Shown here in pieces: positions 51,955 to 64,000 of a stretch of DNA of 64,000 nucleotides; within the stretch, counting starts at the first letter, position 1; every line of letters starts with the position of its first letter. Position numbers and translations under genes: made by a program. The DNA is from Ligustrum vulgare (taxonomy: Eukaryota > Streptophyta > Magnoliopsida > Lamiales > Oleaceae), in the NCBI GenBank assembly GCA_963555705.1, contig OY743174.1, positions 28,585,608-28,649,607 on the forward strand, read 5' to 3'. The notes beneath the pieces are model-generated. The model was not told the DNA's origin and searched no databases. It saw only the letters and a list, made by a program, of their open reading frames with translations.

Positions 51955-54900
51955 CGTCCTTCAATTAGTGAGAGAAAAAGAAAAAATTCGAACCTCTTTA
52001 TTTAATTTTTTTACTCGAATATTAATTATTTTTTTAAAAAAAAAACTACTAAAAATCTTTAAAGGGGAAACCATTTTTTATTATTATTTTACCATCAAGC
52101 CTTTTTTGGAGCATTTTACACTCGCATCTTTTTAATAATTTTCTGTTCACATAAGTTTTAATTAATGCACATTTTTAAATATATTTGTTATTTTTATTGA
52201 AGAATTTCCAATAAAAATATTTTTCATACATATAAAGTATGAACTCTTTACTTTCTCACACAAAAAATCATTTAAATAAAATTCAAAACCCCTGTATATA
52301 TTTCTGTAACGTCCTTCAATTAGTGATAGAAAAAGAAAAAATTCGAACCTCTTTATTTAATTTTTTTACTTGAATATTAATTATTTTTTTTAAAAAAAAA
52401 AACTACCAAAAAACTTTAAAGGAAATCATTTTTTTTATTATTATTTTACCATCAAGCCTTTTTTGGAGTATCTTACCCTCTCATCTTTTCAATAATTTCC
52501 TATTCACCGTAGTTTTAATTAATGCACTTTTTTTAAAATTTTAATTCTTTTAATTTTTATATTGCAATTCAAAATATTTTTCATACATATAAAGTATGAA
52601 CTCTTTCCTTTCTCACACAAAAAATCATTTAAATGAAATTCACAACTCTTGTATAATATATGATTTCTGTAACGTCCTTCAATTAGTGAGAGAAAAAGAA
52701 AAAATGCGAACCTCTTTAATTAATTTCTTTTTTCATGAATATTAATTTTTTTTAAAAAAAATAACTACTAAAAAACTTTAAAGGGAAACATTTTTGATAT
52801 TTTTATTTTACCATCAAGCCTTTTTTGGAGTATCTTACCCTCGAATCTTTTCAATAATTTCCTATTCACCGTAGTTTTAATTAATGCACTTTTTTAAATA
52901 TTTTAATTCTTTTAATTTTTATATTGCAATTCAAAATATTTTTCCTACATATAAAGTATGAACTCTTTACTTTCTCACACAAAAATTCATTTAAATATAA
53001 TTCACAACTCTTGTATAATATATGATTTCTGTAACGTCCTTCAATTAGTGAGAGAAAAAGAAAAAATGCGAACCTCTTTAATTAATTTTTTTCCATGAAT
53101 ATTAATTTTTTTTAAAAATAAGAACTACTAAAAAACTTTAAAGGGAAACATTTTTGTTATTTTTATTTTACCATCAAGCCTTTTTTGGAGTATCTTAACC
53201 TCGCATCATTTCAATAATTTCCTATTCACCGTAGTTTTAATTAATGCACATTTTTTAATATTTTAATTCTTTTTATTTTTGTATTGCAATTCAAAATATT
53301 TTTCCTACATATAAAGTATGAACTCTTTCCTTTCTCACACAAAAAATCATTTAAATGAAATTCACAACTCTTGTATAATATATGATTTCTGTAACGTCCT
53401 TCAATTAGTGAGAGAAAAAGAAAAAATGCGAACCTCTTTAATTAATTTTTTTCCATGAATATTAATTTTTTTAAAAAAAATAACTACTAAAAAACTTTAA
53501 ACGGAAACATTTTTGATATTTTTATTTTACCATCAAGCCTTTTTTGGAGTATCTGACCCTCGAATCTTTTCAATAATTTCCGATTCACCGTAGTTTTAAT
53601 TAATGCACTTTTTTTAATATTTTAATTCTTTTAATTTTTATATTGCAATTCAAAATATTTTTCATACATATAAAGTATGAACTCTTTCCTTTCTCACACA
53701 AAAAAATCATTTAAATGAAATTCACAACTCTTGTATAATATATGATTTCTGTAACGTCCTTCAATTAGTGAGAGAAAAAGAAAAAATTCGAACCTCTTTA
53801 TTTAATTTTTTTACTTGAATATTAATTATTTTTTTAAAAAAAGAAAAAACTACCAAAAAACTTTAAAGGAAATCATTTTTTTTATTATTATTTTACCATC
53901 AAGCCTTTTTTGGAGTATCTTACCCTCGCATCTTTTCAATAATTTCCTATTCACCGTAGTTTTAATTAATGCACTTTTTTTAAAATTTTAATTCTTTTAT
54001 TTTTATATTGCAATTCAAAATATTTTTCATACATATAAAGTATGAACTCTTTACTTTCTCACAGAAAAAATCATTTAAATAAAATTCAAAACCCTTGTAT
54101 AATATATGATTTCTGTAACGTCCTTCAATTAGTGAGAGAAAAAGAAAAAATGCGAACCTCTTTAATTAATTTCTTTTTTCGTGAATATTAATTTTTTTTA
54201 AAAAAAATAACTACTAAAAAACTTTAAAGGGAAACATTTTTGATATTTTTATTTTACCATCAAGCCTTTTTTGGAGTATCTTACCCTCGAATCTTTTCAA
54301 TAATTTCCTATTCACCATAGTTTTAATTAATGCACTTTTTTAAATATTTTAATTCTTTTAATTTTTATATTGCAATTCAAAATATTTTTCCTACATATAA
54401 AGTATGAACTCTTTACTTTCTCACACAAAAATTCATTTAAATATAATTCACAACTCTTGTATAATATATGATTTCTGTAACGTCCTTCAATTAGTGAGAG
54501 AAAAAGAAAAAATGCGAACCTCTTTAATTAATTTTTTTCCATGAATATTAATTTTTTTTAAAAATAAGAACTACTAAAAAACTTTAAAGGGAAACATTTT
54601 TGTTATTTTTATTTTACCATCAAGCCTTTTTTGGAGTATCTTAACCTCGCATCATTTCAATAATTTCCTATTCACCGTAGTTTTAATTAATGCACATTTT
54701 TTAATATTTTAATTCTTTTTATTTTTGTATTGCAATTCAAAATATTTTTCCTACATATAAAGTATGAACTCTTTCCTTTCTCACACAAAAAATAATTTAA
54801 ATGAAATTCACAACTCTTGTATAATATATGATTTCTGTAACGTCCTTCAATTAGTGAGAGAAAAAGAAAAAATGCGAACCTCTTTAATTAATTTTTTTCC

Positions 54901-57733
54901 ATGAATATTAATTTTTTTTAAAAAAAAAGAACTACTAAAAAACTTTAAAGGGAAACATTTTTGTTATTTTTATTCTACCATCAAGCCTTTTTTGGAGTAT
55001 CTTAACCACGCATCATTTCAATAATTTCCTATTCACCGTAGTTTTAATTAATGCACATTTTTTAATATTTTAATTATTTTAATTTTTGTATTGCAATTCA
55101 AAATATTTTTCCTACATATAAAGTATGAACTCTTTACTTTCTCAAACAAAAATTCATTTAAATAAAATTCACAACTCTTGTATAATATATGATTTCTGTA
55201 ACGTCCTTCAATTAGTGAGAGAAAAAGAAAAAATGCGAACCTCTTTAATTAATTTTTTTCCATGAATATTAATTTTTTTAAAAAAAAAGAACTACTAAAA
55301 AACTTTAAAGGGAAACATTTTTGTTATTTTTATTTTACCATCAAGCCTTTTTTGGAGTATCTTAACCTCGCATCATTTCAATAATTTCCTATTCACCGTA
55401 GTTTTAATTAATGCACATTTTTTAATATTTTAATTATTTTAATTTTTGTATTGCAATTCAAAATATTTTTCCTACATATAAAGTATGAACTCTTTACTTT
55501 CCACACAAAAAATCATTTAAAAAAAATTCACAACTCTTGTATAATATATGATTTCTGTAACGTCCTTCAATTAGTAAGAGAAAAAGAAAAAATGCGAACC
55601 TCTTTAATTAATTTTTTTCCATGAATATTAATTTTTTTTAAAAAAAAGAACTACTAAAAAACTTTAAAGGGAAACATTTTTGTTATTTTTATTTTACCAT
55701 CAAGCCTTTTTTGGAGTATCTTACCCTCGCATCTTTTCAATAATTTCCTGTTCACCGTAGTTTTAATTAATGCACATTTTTTAATATTTTAATTCTTTTT
55801 ATTTTTGTATTGCAATTCAAAATATTTTTCTTACATATAAAGTATGAACTCTTTCCTTTCTCACACAAAAAATCATTTAAATGAAATTCACAACTCTTGT
55901 ATAATATATGATTTCTGTAACGTCCTTCAATTAGTGAGAGAAAAAGAAAAAATGCGAACCTCTTTAATTAATTTTTTTCCATGAATATTAATTTTTTTAA
56001 AAAATAAGAACTACTAAAAAACTTTAAAGGGAAACATTTTTGTTATTTTTATTCTACCATCAAGCCTTTTTTGGAGTATCTTAACCTCGCATCATTTCAA
56101 TAATTTCCTATTCACCGTAGTTTTAATTAATGCACATTTTTTAATATTTTAATTCTTTTTATTTTTGTATTGCAATTAAAAATATTTTTCGTACATATAA
56201 AGTATGAACTCTTTACTTTCCACACAAAAAATCATTTAAAAAAAATTCACAACTCTTGTATAATATATGATTTCTGTAACGTCCTTCAATTAGTGAGAGA
56301 AAAAGAAAAAATGCGAACCTCTTTAATTAATTTTTTTCCATGAATATTAATTTTTTTTAAAAAAAAGAACTACTAAAAAACTTTAAAGGGAAACATTTTT
56401 GTTATTTTTATTTTACCATCAAGCCTTTTTTGGAGTATCTTAACCTCGCATCATTTCAATAATTTCCTATTCACCGTAGTTTTAATTAATGCACTTTTTT
56501 TAATATTTTAATTCTTTTAATTTTTATATTGCAATTCAAAATATTTTTCATACATATAAAGTATGAACTCTTTCCTTTCTCACACAAAAAAATCATTTAA
56601 ATGAAATTCACAACTCTTGTATAATATATGATTTCTGTAACGTCCTTCAATTAGTGAGAGAAAAAGAAAAAATTCGAACCTCTTTATTTAATTTTTTTAC
56701 TTGAATATTAATTATTTTTTTTAAAAAAAAAAAAAAAAACTACCAAAAAACTTTAAAGGAAAACAATTTTTTTATTATTATTTTACCATCAAGCCTTTTT
56801 TGGAGTATCTTACCCTCGAATCTTTTCAATAATTTCCGATTCACCGTAGTTTTAATTAATGCACTTTTTTTAATATTTTAATTCTTTTAATTTTTATATT
56901 GCAATTCAAAATATTTTTCATACATATAAAGTATGAACTCTTTCCTTTCTCACACAAAAAATCATTTAAATGAAATTCACAACTCTTGTATAATATATGA
57001 TTTCTGTAACGTCCTTCAATTAGTGAGAGAAAAAGAAAAAATTCGAACCTCTTTATTTAATTTTTTTACTTGAATATTAATTATTTTTTTTTTAAAAAAA
57101 AAAAACTACCAAAAAACTTTAAAGGAAAACAATTTTTTTATTATTATTTTACCATCAAGCCTTTTTTGGAGTATCTTACCCTCGAATCTTTTCAATAATT
57201 TCCGATTCACCGTAGTTTTAATTAATGCACTTTTTTTAATATTTTAATTCTTTTAATTTTTATATTGCAATTCAAAATATTTTTCCTACATATAAAGTAT
57301 GAACTCTTTACTTTCCACACAAAAAATCATTTAAAAAAAATTCACAACTCTTGTATAATATATGATTTCTGTAACGTCCTTCAATTAGTGAGAGAAAAAG
57401 AAAAAATGCGAACCTCTTTAATTAATTTTTTTTCCATGAATATTAATTTTTTTTAAAAAAAAGAACTACTAAAAAACTTTAAAGGGAAACATTTTTGTTA
57501 TTTTTATTTTACCATCAAGCCTTTTTTGGAGTATCTTACCCTCGCATCTTTTCAATAATTTCCTGTTCACCGTAGTTTTAATTAATGCACTTTTTTTAAA
57601 ATTTTAATTCTTTTAATTTTTATATTGCAATTCAAAATATTTTTCATACATATAAAGTATGAACTCTTTCCTTTCTCACACAAAAATCATTTAAATAAAA
57701 TCACAACTCTTGTATAATATATGATTTCTGTAA
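51955..57733 (+). repeat. 16-mer HOR, copy B (5779 bp)
   Basis: Starts are 51955, 52310, 52673, 53035, 53395, 53755, 54119, 54481, 54841, 55202, 55561, 55921, 56280, 56641, 57010 and 57375. All copy A markers recur. Two further variants are shared with copy C but absent from A: a 6-bp deletion giving cctgtatata (52291-52300) and atctgaccct for atcttaccct (53551-53560). Copy B has a single aaaaaaagaaaaaac monomer. Confidence 0.9.
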
Positions 57734-60700
57734 CGTCCTTCAATTAGTGAGAGAAAAAGAAAAAATTCGAACCTCTTTATTTAATTTTTTTACTCGAATA
57801 TTAATTATTTTTTTAAAAAAAAAACTACTAAAAATCTTTAAAGGGGAAACCATTTTTTATTATTATTTTACCATCAAGCCTTTTTTGGAGCATTTTACAC
57901 TCGCATCTTTTTAATAATTTTCTGTTCACATAAGTTTTAATTAATGCACATTTTTAAATATATTTGTTATTTTTATTGAAGAATTTCCAATAAAAATATT
58001 TTTCATACATATAAAGTATGAACTCTTTACTTTCTCACACAAAAAATCATTTAAATAAAATTCAAAACCCCTGTATATATTTCTGTAACGTCCTTCAATT
58101 AGTGATAGAAAAAGAAAAAATTCGAACCTCTTTATTTAATTTTTTTACTTGAATATTAATTATTTTTTTTAAAAAAAAAAACTACCAAAAAACTTTAAAG
58201 GAAATCATTTTTTTTATTATTATTTTACCATCAAGCCTTTTTTGGAGTATCTTACCCTCTCATCTTTTCAATAATTTCCTATTCACCGTAGTTTTAATTA
58301 ATGCACTTTTTTTAAAATTTTAATTCTTTTAATTTTTATATTGCAATTCAAAATATTTTTCATACATATAAAGTATGAACTCTTTCCTTTCTCACACAAA
58401 AAATCATTTAAATGAAATTCACAACTCTTGTATAATATATGATTTCTGTAACGTCCTTCAATTAGTGAGAGAAAAAGAAAAAATGCGAACCTCTTTAATT
58501 AATTTCTTTTTTCATGAATATTAATTTTTTTTAAAAAAAATAACTACTAAAAAACTTTAAAGGGAAACATTTTTGATATTTTTATTTTACCATCAAGCCT
58601 TTTTTGGAGTATCTTACCCTCGAATCTTTTCAATAATTTCCTATTCACCGTAGTTTTAATTAATGCACTTTTTTAAATATTTTAATTCTTTTAATTTTTA
58701 TATTGCAATTCAAAATATTTTTCCTACATATAAAGTATGAACTCTTTACTTTCTCACACAAAAATTCATTTAAATATAATTCACAACTCTTGTATAATAT
58801 ATGATTTCTGTAACGTCCTTCAATTAGTGAGAGAAAAAGAAAAAATGCGAACCTCTTTAATTAATTTTTTTCCATGAATATTAATTTTTTTTAAAAATAA
58901 GAACTACTAAAAAACTTTAAAGGGAAACATTTTTGTTATTTTTATTTTACCATCAAGCCTTTTTTGGAGTATCTTAACCTCGCATCATTTCAATAATTTC
59001 CTATTCACCGTAGTTTTAATTAATGCACATTTTTTAATATTTTAATTCTTTTTATTTTTGTATTGCAATTCAAAATATTTTTCCTACATATAAAGTATGA
59101 ACTCTTTCCTTTCTCACACAAAAAATCATTTAAATGAAATTCACAACTCTTGTATAATATATGATTTCTGTAACGTCCTTCAATTAGTGAGAGAAAAAGA
59201 AAAAATGCGAACCTCTTTAATTAATTTTTTTCCATGAATATTAATTTTTTTAAAAAAAATAACTACTAAAAAACTTTAAACGGAAACATTTTTGATATTT
59301 TTATTTTACCATCAAGCCTTTTTTGGAGTATCTGACCCTCGAATCTTTTCAATAATTTCCGATTCACCGTAGTTTTAATTAATGCACTTTTTTTAATATT
59401 TTAATTCTTTTAATTTTTATATTGCAATTCAAAATATTTTTCATACATATAAAGTATGAACTCTTTCCTTTCTCACACAAAAAAATCATTTAAATGAAAT
59501 TCACAACTCTTGTATAATATATGATTTCTGTAACGTCCTTCAATTAGTGAGAGAAAAAGAAAAAATTCGAACCTCTTTATTTAATTTTTTTACTTGAATA
59601 TTAATTATTTTTTTAAAAAAAGAAAAAACTACCAAAAAACTTTAAAGGAAATCATTTTTTTTATTATTATTTTACCATCAAGCCTTTTTTGGAGTATCTT
59701 ACCCTCGCATCTTTTCAATAATTTCCTATTCACCGTAGTTTTAATTAATGCACTTTTTTTAAAATTTTAATTCTTTTATTTTTATATTGCAATTCAAAAT
59801 ATTTTTCATACATATAAAGTATGAACTCTTTACTTTCTCACAGAAAAAATCATTTAAATAAAATTCAAAACCCTTGTATAATATATGATTTCTGTAACGT
59901 CCTTCAATTAGTGAGAGAAAAAGAAAAAATGCGAACCTCTTTAATTAATTTCTTTTTTCGTGAATATTAATTTTTTTTAAAAAAAATAACTACTAAAAAA
60001 CTTTAAAGGGAAACATTTTTGATATTTTTATTTTACCATCAAGCCTTTTTTGGAGTATCTTACCTTCGAATCTTTTCAATAATTTCCTATTCACCATAGT
60101 TTTAATTAATGCACTTTTTTAAATATTTTAATTCTTTTAATTTTTATATTGCAATTCAAAATATTTTTCCTACATATAAAGTATGAACTCTTTACTTTCT
60201 CACACAAAAATTCATTTAAATATAATTCACAACTCTTGTATAATATATGATTTCTGTAACGTCCTTCAATTAGTGAGAGAAAAAGAAAAAATGCGAACCT
60301 CTTTAATTAATTTTTTTCCATGAATATTAATTTTTTTTAAAAATAAGAACTACTAAAAAACTTTAAAGGGAAACATTTTTGTTATTTTTATTTTACCATC
60401 AAGCCTTTTTTGGAGTATCTTAACCTCGCATCATTTCAATAATTTCCTATTCACCGTAGTTTTAATTAATGCACATTTTTTAATATTTTAATTCTTTTTA
60501 TTTTTGTATTGCAATTCCAAATATTTTTCCTACATATAAAGTATGAACTCTTTCCTTTCTCACACAAAAAATCATTTAAATGAAATTCACAACTCTTGTA
60601 TAATATATGATTTCTGTAACGTCCTTCAATTAGTGAGAGAAAAAGAAAAAATGCGAACCTCTTTAATTAATTTTTTTCCATGAACATTAATTTTTTTTTA

Positions 60701-60981
60701 AAAAAAAAGAACTACTAAAAAACTTTAAAGGGAAACATTTTTGTTATTTTTATTCTACCATCAAGCCTTTTTTGGAGTATCTTAACCATGCATCATTTCA
60801 ATAATTTCCTATTCACCGTAGTTTTAATTAATGCACATTTTTTAATATTTTAATTATTTTAATTTTTGTATTGCAATTCAAAATATTTTTCCTACATATA
60901 AAGTATGAACTCTTTACTTTCTCAAACAAAAATTCATTTAAATAAAATTCACAACTCTTGTATAATATATGATTTCTGTAA

Positions 60982-63139
60982 CGTCCTTCAATTAGTGAGA
61001 GAAAAAGAAAAAATGCGAACCTCTTTAATTAATTTTTTTCCATGAATATTAATTTTTTTTTAAAAAAAAGAACTACTAAAAAACTTTAAAGGGAAACATT
61101 TTTGTTATTTTTATTTTACCATCAAGCCTTTTTTGGAGTATCTTAACCTCGCATCATTTCAATAATTTCCTATTCACCGTAGTTTTAATTAATGCACATT
61201 TTTTAATATTTTAATTATTTTAATTTTTGTATTGCAATTCAAAATATTTTTCCTACATATAAAGTATGAACTCTTTACTTTCCACACAAAAAATCATTTA
61301 AAAAAAATTCACAACTCTTGTATAATATATGATTTCTGTAACGTCCTTCAATTAGTGAGAGAAAAAGAAAAAATGCGAACCTCTTTAATTAATTTTTTTC
61401 CATGAATATTAATTTTTTTTAAAAAAAAGAACTACTAAAAAACTTTAAAGGGAAACATTTTTGTTATTTTTATTTTACCATCAAGCCTTTTTTGGAGTAT
61501 CTTACCCTCGCATCTTTTCAATAATTTCCTGTTCACCGTAGTTTTAATTAATGCACATTTTTTAATATTTTAATTCTTTTTATTTTTGTATTGCAATTCA
61601 AAATATTTTTCTTACATATAAAGTATGAACTCTTTCCTTTCTCACACAAAAAATCATTTAAATGAAATTCACAACTCTTGTATAATATATGATTTCTGTA
61701 ACGTCCTTCAATTAGTGAGAGAAAAAGAAAAAATGCGAACCTCTTTAATTAATTTTTTTCCATGAATATTAATTTTTTTAAAAAATAAGAACTACTAAAA
61801 AACTTTAAAGGGAAACATTTTTGTTATTTTTATTCTACCATCAAGCCTTTTTTGGAGTATCTTAACCTCGCATCATTTCAATAATTTCCTATTCACCGTA
61901 GTTTTAATTAATGCACATTTTTTAATATTTTAATTCTTTTTATTTTTGTATTGCAATTAAAAATATTTTTCGTACATATAAAGTATGAACTCTTTACTTT
62001 CCACACAAAAAATCATTTAAAAAAAATTCACAACTCTTGTATAATATATGATTTCTGTAACGTCCTTCAATTAGTGAGAGAAAAAGAAAAAATGCGAACC
62101 TCTTTAATTAATTTTTTTCCATGAATATTAATTTTTTTTTAAAAAAAAGAACTACTAAAAAACTTTAAAGGGAAACATTTTTGTTATTTTTATTTTACCA
62201 TCAAGCCTTTTTTGGAGTATCTTAACCTCGCATCATTTCAATAATTTCCTATTCACCGTAGTTTTAATTAATGCACATTTTTTAATATTTTAATTATTTT
62301 AATTTTTGTATTGCAATTCAAAATATTTTTCCTACATATAAAGTATGAACTCTTTACTTTCCACACAAAAAATCATTTAAAAAAAATTCACAACTCTTGT
62401 ATAATATATGATTTCTGTAACGTCCTTCAATTAGTAAGAGAAAAAGAAAAAATGCGAACCTCTTTAATTAATTTTTTTCCATGAATATTAATTTTTTTTA
62501 AAAAAAAGAACTACTAAAAAACTTTAAAGGGAAACATTTTTGTTATTTTTATTTTACCATCAAGCCTTTTTTGGAGTATCTTACCCTCGCATCTTTTCAA
62601 TAATTTCCTGTTCACCGTAGTTTTAATTAATGCACATTTTTTAATATTTTAATTCTTTTTATTTTTGTATTGCAATTCAAAATATTTTTCTTACATATAA
62701 AGTATGAACTCTTTCCTTTCTCACACAAAAAATCATTTAAATGAAATTCACAACTCTTGTATAATATATGATTTCTGTAACGTCCTTCAATTAGTGAGAG
62801 AAAAAGAAAAAATGCGAACCTCTTTAATTAATTTTTTTCCATGAATATTAATTTTTTTTTAAAAAAAGAACTACTAAAAAACTTTAAAGGGAAACATTTT
62901 TGTTATTTTTATTCTACCATCAAGCCTTTTTTGGAGTATCTTAACCTCGCATCATTTCAATAATTTCCTATTCACCGTAGTTTTAATTAATGCACATTTT
63001 TTAATATTTTAATTCTTTTTATTTTTGTATTGCAATTAAAAATATTTTTCGTACATATAAAGTATGAACTCTTTACTTTCCACACAAAAAATCATTTAAA
63101 AAAAATTCACAACTCTTGTATAATATATGATTTCTGTAA
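60982..63139 (+). repeat. Tandem duplication of three monomers inside copy C (2 x 1079 bp)
   Basis: Monomers at 60982, 61342 and 61702 recur as 62061, 62421 and 62781. They are, in order, e with cctac and tttccacac; an e/a with ccctcgcatc and cttac; and e with gcaattaaaaat and cgtac. The copies differ slightly: ttagtgagag in 61342 against ttagtaagag in 62421, the latter matching copies A and B. The second triplet therefore keeps the ancestral marker and the first has lost or never had it. Confidence 0.85.
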
Positions 63140-63858
63140 CGTCCTTCAATTAGTGAGAGAAAAAGAAAAAATGCGAACCTCTTTAATTAATTTTTTTCCA
63201 TGAATATTAATTTTTTTTTAAAAAAAGAACTACTAAAAAACTTTAAAGGGAAACATTTTTGTTATTTTTATTCTACCATCAAGCCTTTTTTGGAGTATCT
63301 TAACCTCGCATCATTTCAATAATTTCCTATTCACCGTAATTTTAATTAATGCACATTTTTTAATATTTTAATTCTTTTTATTTTTGTATTGCAATTAAAA
63401 ATATTTTTCGTACATATAAAGTATGAACTCTTTACTTTCCACACAAAAAATCATTTAAAAAAAATTCACAACTCTTGTATAATATATGATTTCTGTAACG
63501 TCCTTCAATTAGTGAGAGAAAAAGAAAAAATCCGAACCTCTTTAATTAATTTTTTTCCATGAATATTAATTTTTTTTTAAAAAAAGAACTACTAAAAAAC
63601 TTTAAAGGGAAACATTTTTGTTATTTTTATTCTACCATCAAGCCTTTTTTGGAGTATCTTAACCTCGCATCATTTCAATAATTTCCTATTCACCGTAGTT
63701 TTAATTAATGCACATTTTTTAATATTTTAATTCTTTTTATTTTTGTATTGCAATTCAAAATATTTTTCATACATATAAAGTATGAACTCTTTCCTTTGTC
63801 ACACAAAAAATCATTTAAATGAAATTCAAAACTCTTGTATAATATATGATTTCTGTAA

Positions 63859-64000
63859 CGTCCTTCAATTAGTGAGAGAAAAAGAAAAAATGCGAACCTC
63901 TTTAATTAATTTTTTTCCATGAATATTAATTTTTTTTAAAAATAAGAACTACTAAAAAACTTTAAAGGGAAACATTTTTGTTATTTTTATTTTACCATCA
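63859..64000 (+). repeat. Partial terminal monomer (e type)
   Basis: The first 142 bp of a monomer: cgtccttcaattag, atgcg, ccatgaat, the interrupted A run aaaaataag, gggaaacatttttgttatt and ttttaccatca. It is cut by the window end, so the array continues beyond it. Likewise nothing at base 1 marks an array edge; the window simply opens at the chosen phase of a monomer. Confidence 0.9.

Larger units (their letters stand above)
1..64000 (+). repeat. AT-rich ~360-bp tandem satellite array (177 full monomers + partial)
   Basis: The anchor cgtccttcaattag (catcc in a few copies) recurs every 355-369 bp from base 1 to base 63859, always on the plus strand, with no break or inversion. That gives 177 complete units and 142 bp of a 178th, mean 360.8 bp. 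A hand count of monomer 1 gives about 21% GC. Near-invariant landmarks in order are the anchor, a T-run/A-run junction, accatcaagcc, ccttttttgg, ttaattaatgcac, acatataaagtatgaac, atttaaat and gtataatatatg. No unique sequence, transposon or gene interrupts the array. Arrays like this are typical of eukaryotic centromeric, pericentromeric or other heterochromatic DNA; which applies here cannot be read from the sequence. I do not recognise the family. Confidence 0.98.
57734..64000 (+). repeat. 16-mer HOR, copy C, rearranged and cut by the window edge
   Basis: Starts are 57734, 58089, 58452, 58814, 59174, 59534, 59898, 60260, 60620, 60982, 61342, 61702, 62061, 62421, 62781, 63140, 63499 and the partial 63859. 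The first ten monomers match copy B at 5779 bp (5780 at the tenth). Then a three-monomer segment is doubled (60982-62060 and 62061-63139, 1079 bp each). After that, near-identical e monomers follow in place of the expected e, a, a, e/a end. The markers cctgtatata (58070-58079) and atctgaccct (59330-59339) are present. Confidence 0.85.

Noticed and set aside
1..64000. CRISPR array
   Set aside because: The repeats are about 361 bp with no unique spacers; neighbouring units are nearly identical along their whole length.
1..64000. Tribolium TCAST or Drosophila 359-bp (1.688) satellite
   Set aside because: Length and AT-richness are similar, but I do not recognise either sequence here and cannot run a search; length alone is not enough to assign the family.

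Overview
The whole window is one uninterrupted tandem satellite DNA array. I count 177 complete head-to-tail monomers from base 1 to 63858 plus a partial 178th (63859-64000). All are in the same orientation. Mean monomer length is 360.8 bp (63858/177), ranging from 355 to 369 bp. A hand count of monomer 1 gives about 21% GC. I see no gene, RNA gene, transposon, CRISPR array or unique sequence. A 64 kb array of this kind points to a eukaryotic chromosome, probably pericentromeric, centromeric or other heterochromatin. I cannot name the species. AT-rich satellites of about 360 bp are known in insects such as Tribolium and Drosophila, but I do not recognise this monomer.

Monomers are phased here to start at the near-invariant cgtccttcaattag and sorted by shared variants. 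Type a: attcg near the start, ttactTgaat, ggaaaacat, ctgttcaccg. Type a': gatag or gagag, ggaaatcat, ctattcaccg. Type a'': an a' with the c-type cgaatc. Type b: ggggaaacc, gcattttacactcg, cacataag and a divergent 3' part. Type c: atgcg, tcatgaat, gggaaacatttttgat, cgaatc. Type d: an a-like 5' half with aacctcgcatcatt and gtattg. Type e: atgcg, ccatgaat, gggaaacatttttgtt, aacctcgcatcatt, often cctac.

Layout: 1-5063 is an irregular 5-mer/4-mer block. 5064-13714 is a 24-monomer block built on a' a b c d c. 14435-21285 repeats it with five monomers missing. 21286-24164 is an irregular a' b c / a' c stretch. 24165-32819 is a 7-mer higher-order repeat (HOR) of about 2525 bp. 32820-40021 is a 3-mer a' b c HOR of about 1081 bp. 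40022-45803 is a mixed, e-rich transition. 45804-64000 is a 16-mer HOR of 5779 bp in nearly three copies. Breakpoints, extra monomers and hybrid monomers record repeated unequal exchange or conversion.

The short open frames present (mainly 70 codons on the minus strand of type c) look like by-products of AT-rich repeat sequence. Candidate functional elements are per-monomer motifs: a CC(A/T)6GG (CArG-type) box, a 7-bp dyad, a T-run/A-run junction and an AATAAA. All motif and type calls were made by eye; no alignment or database search was run.
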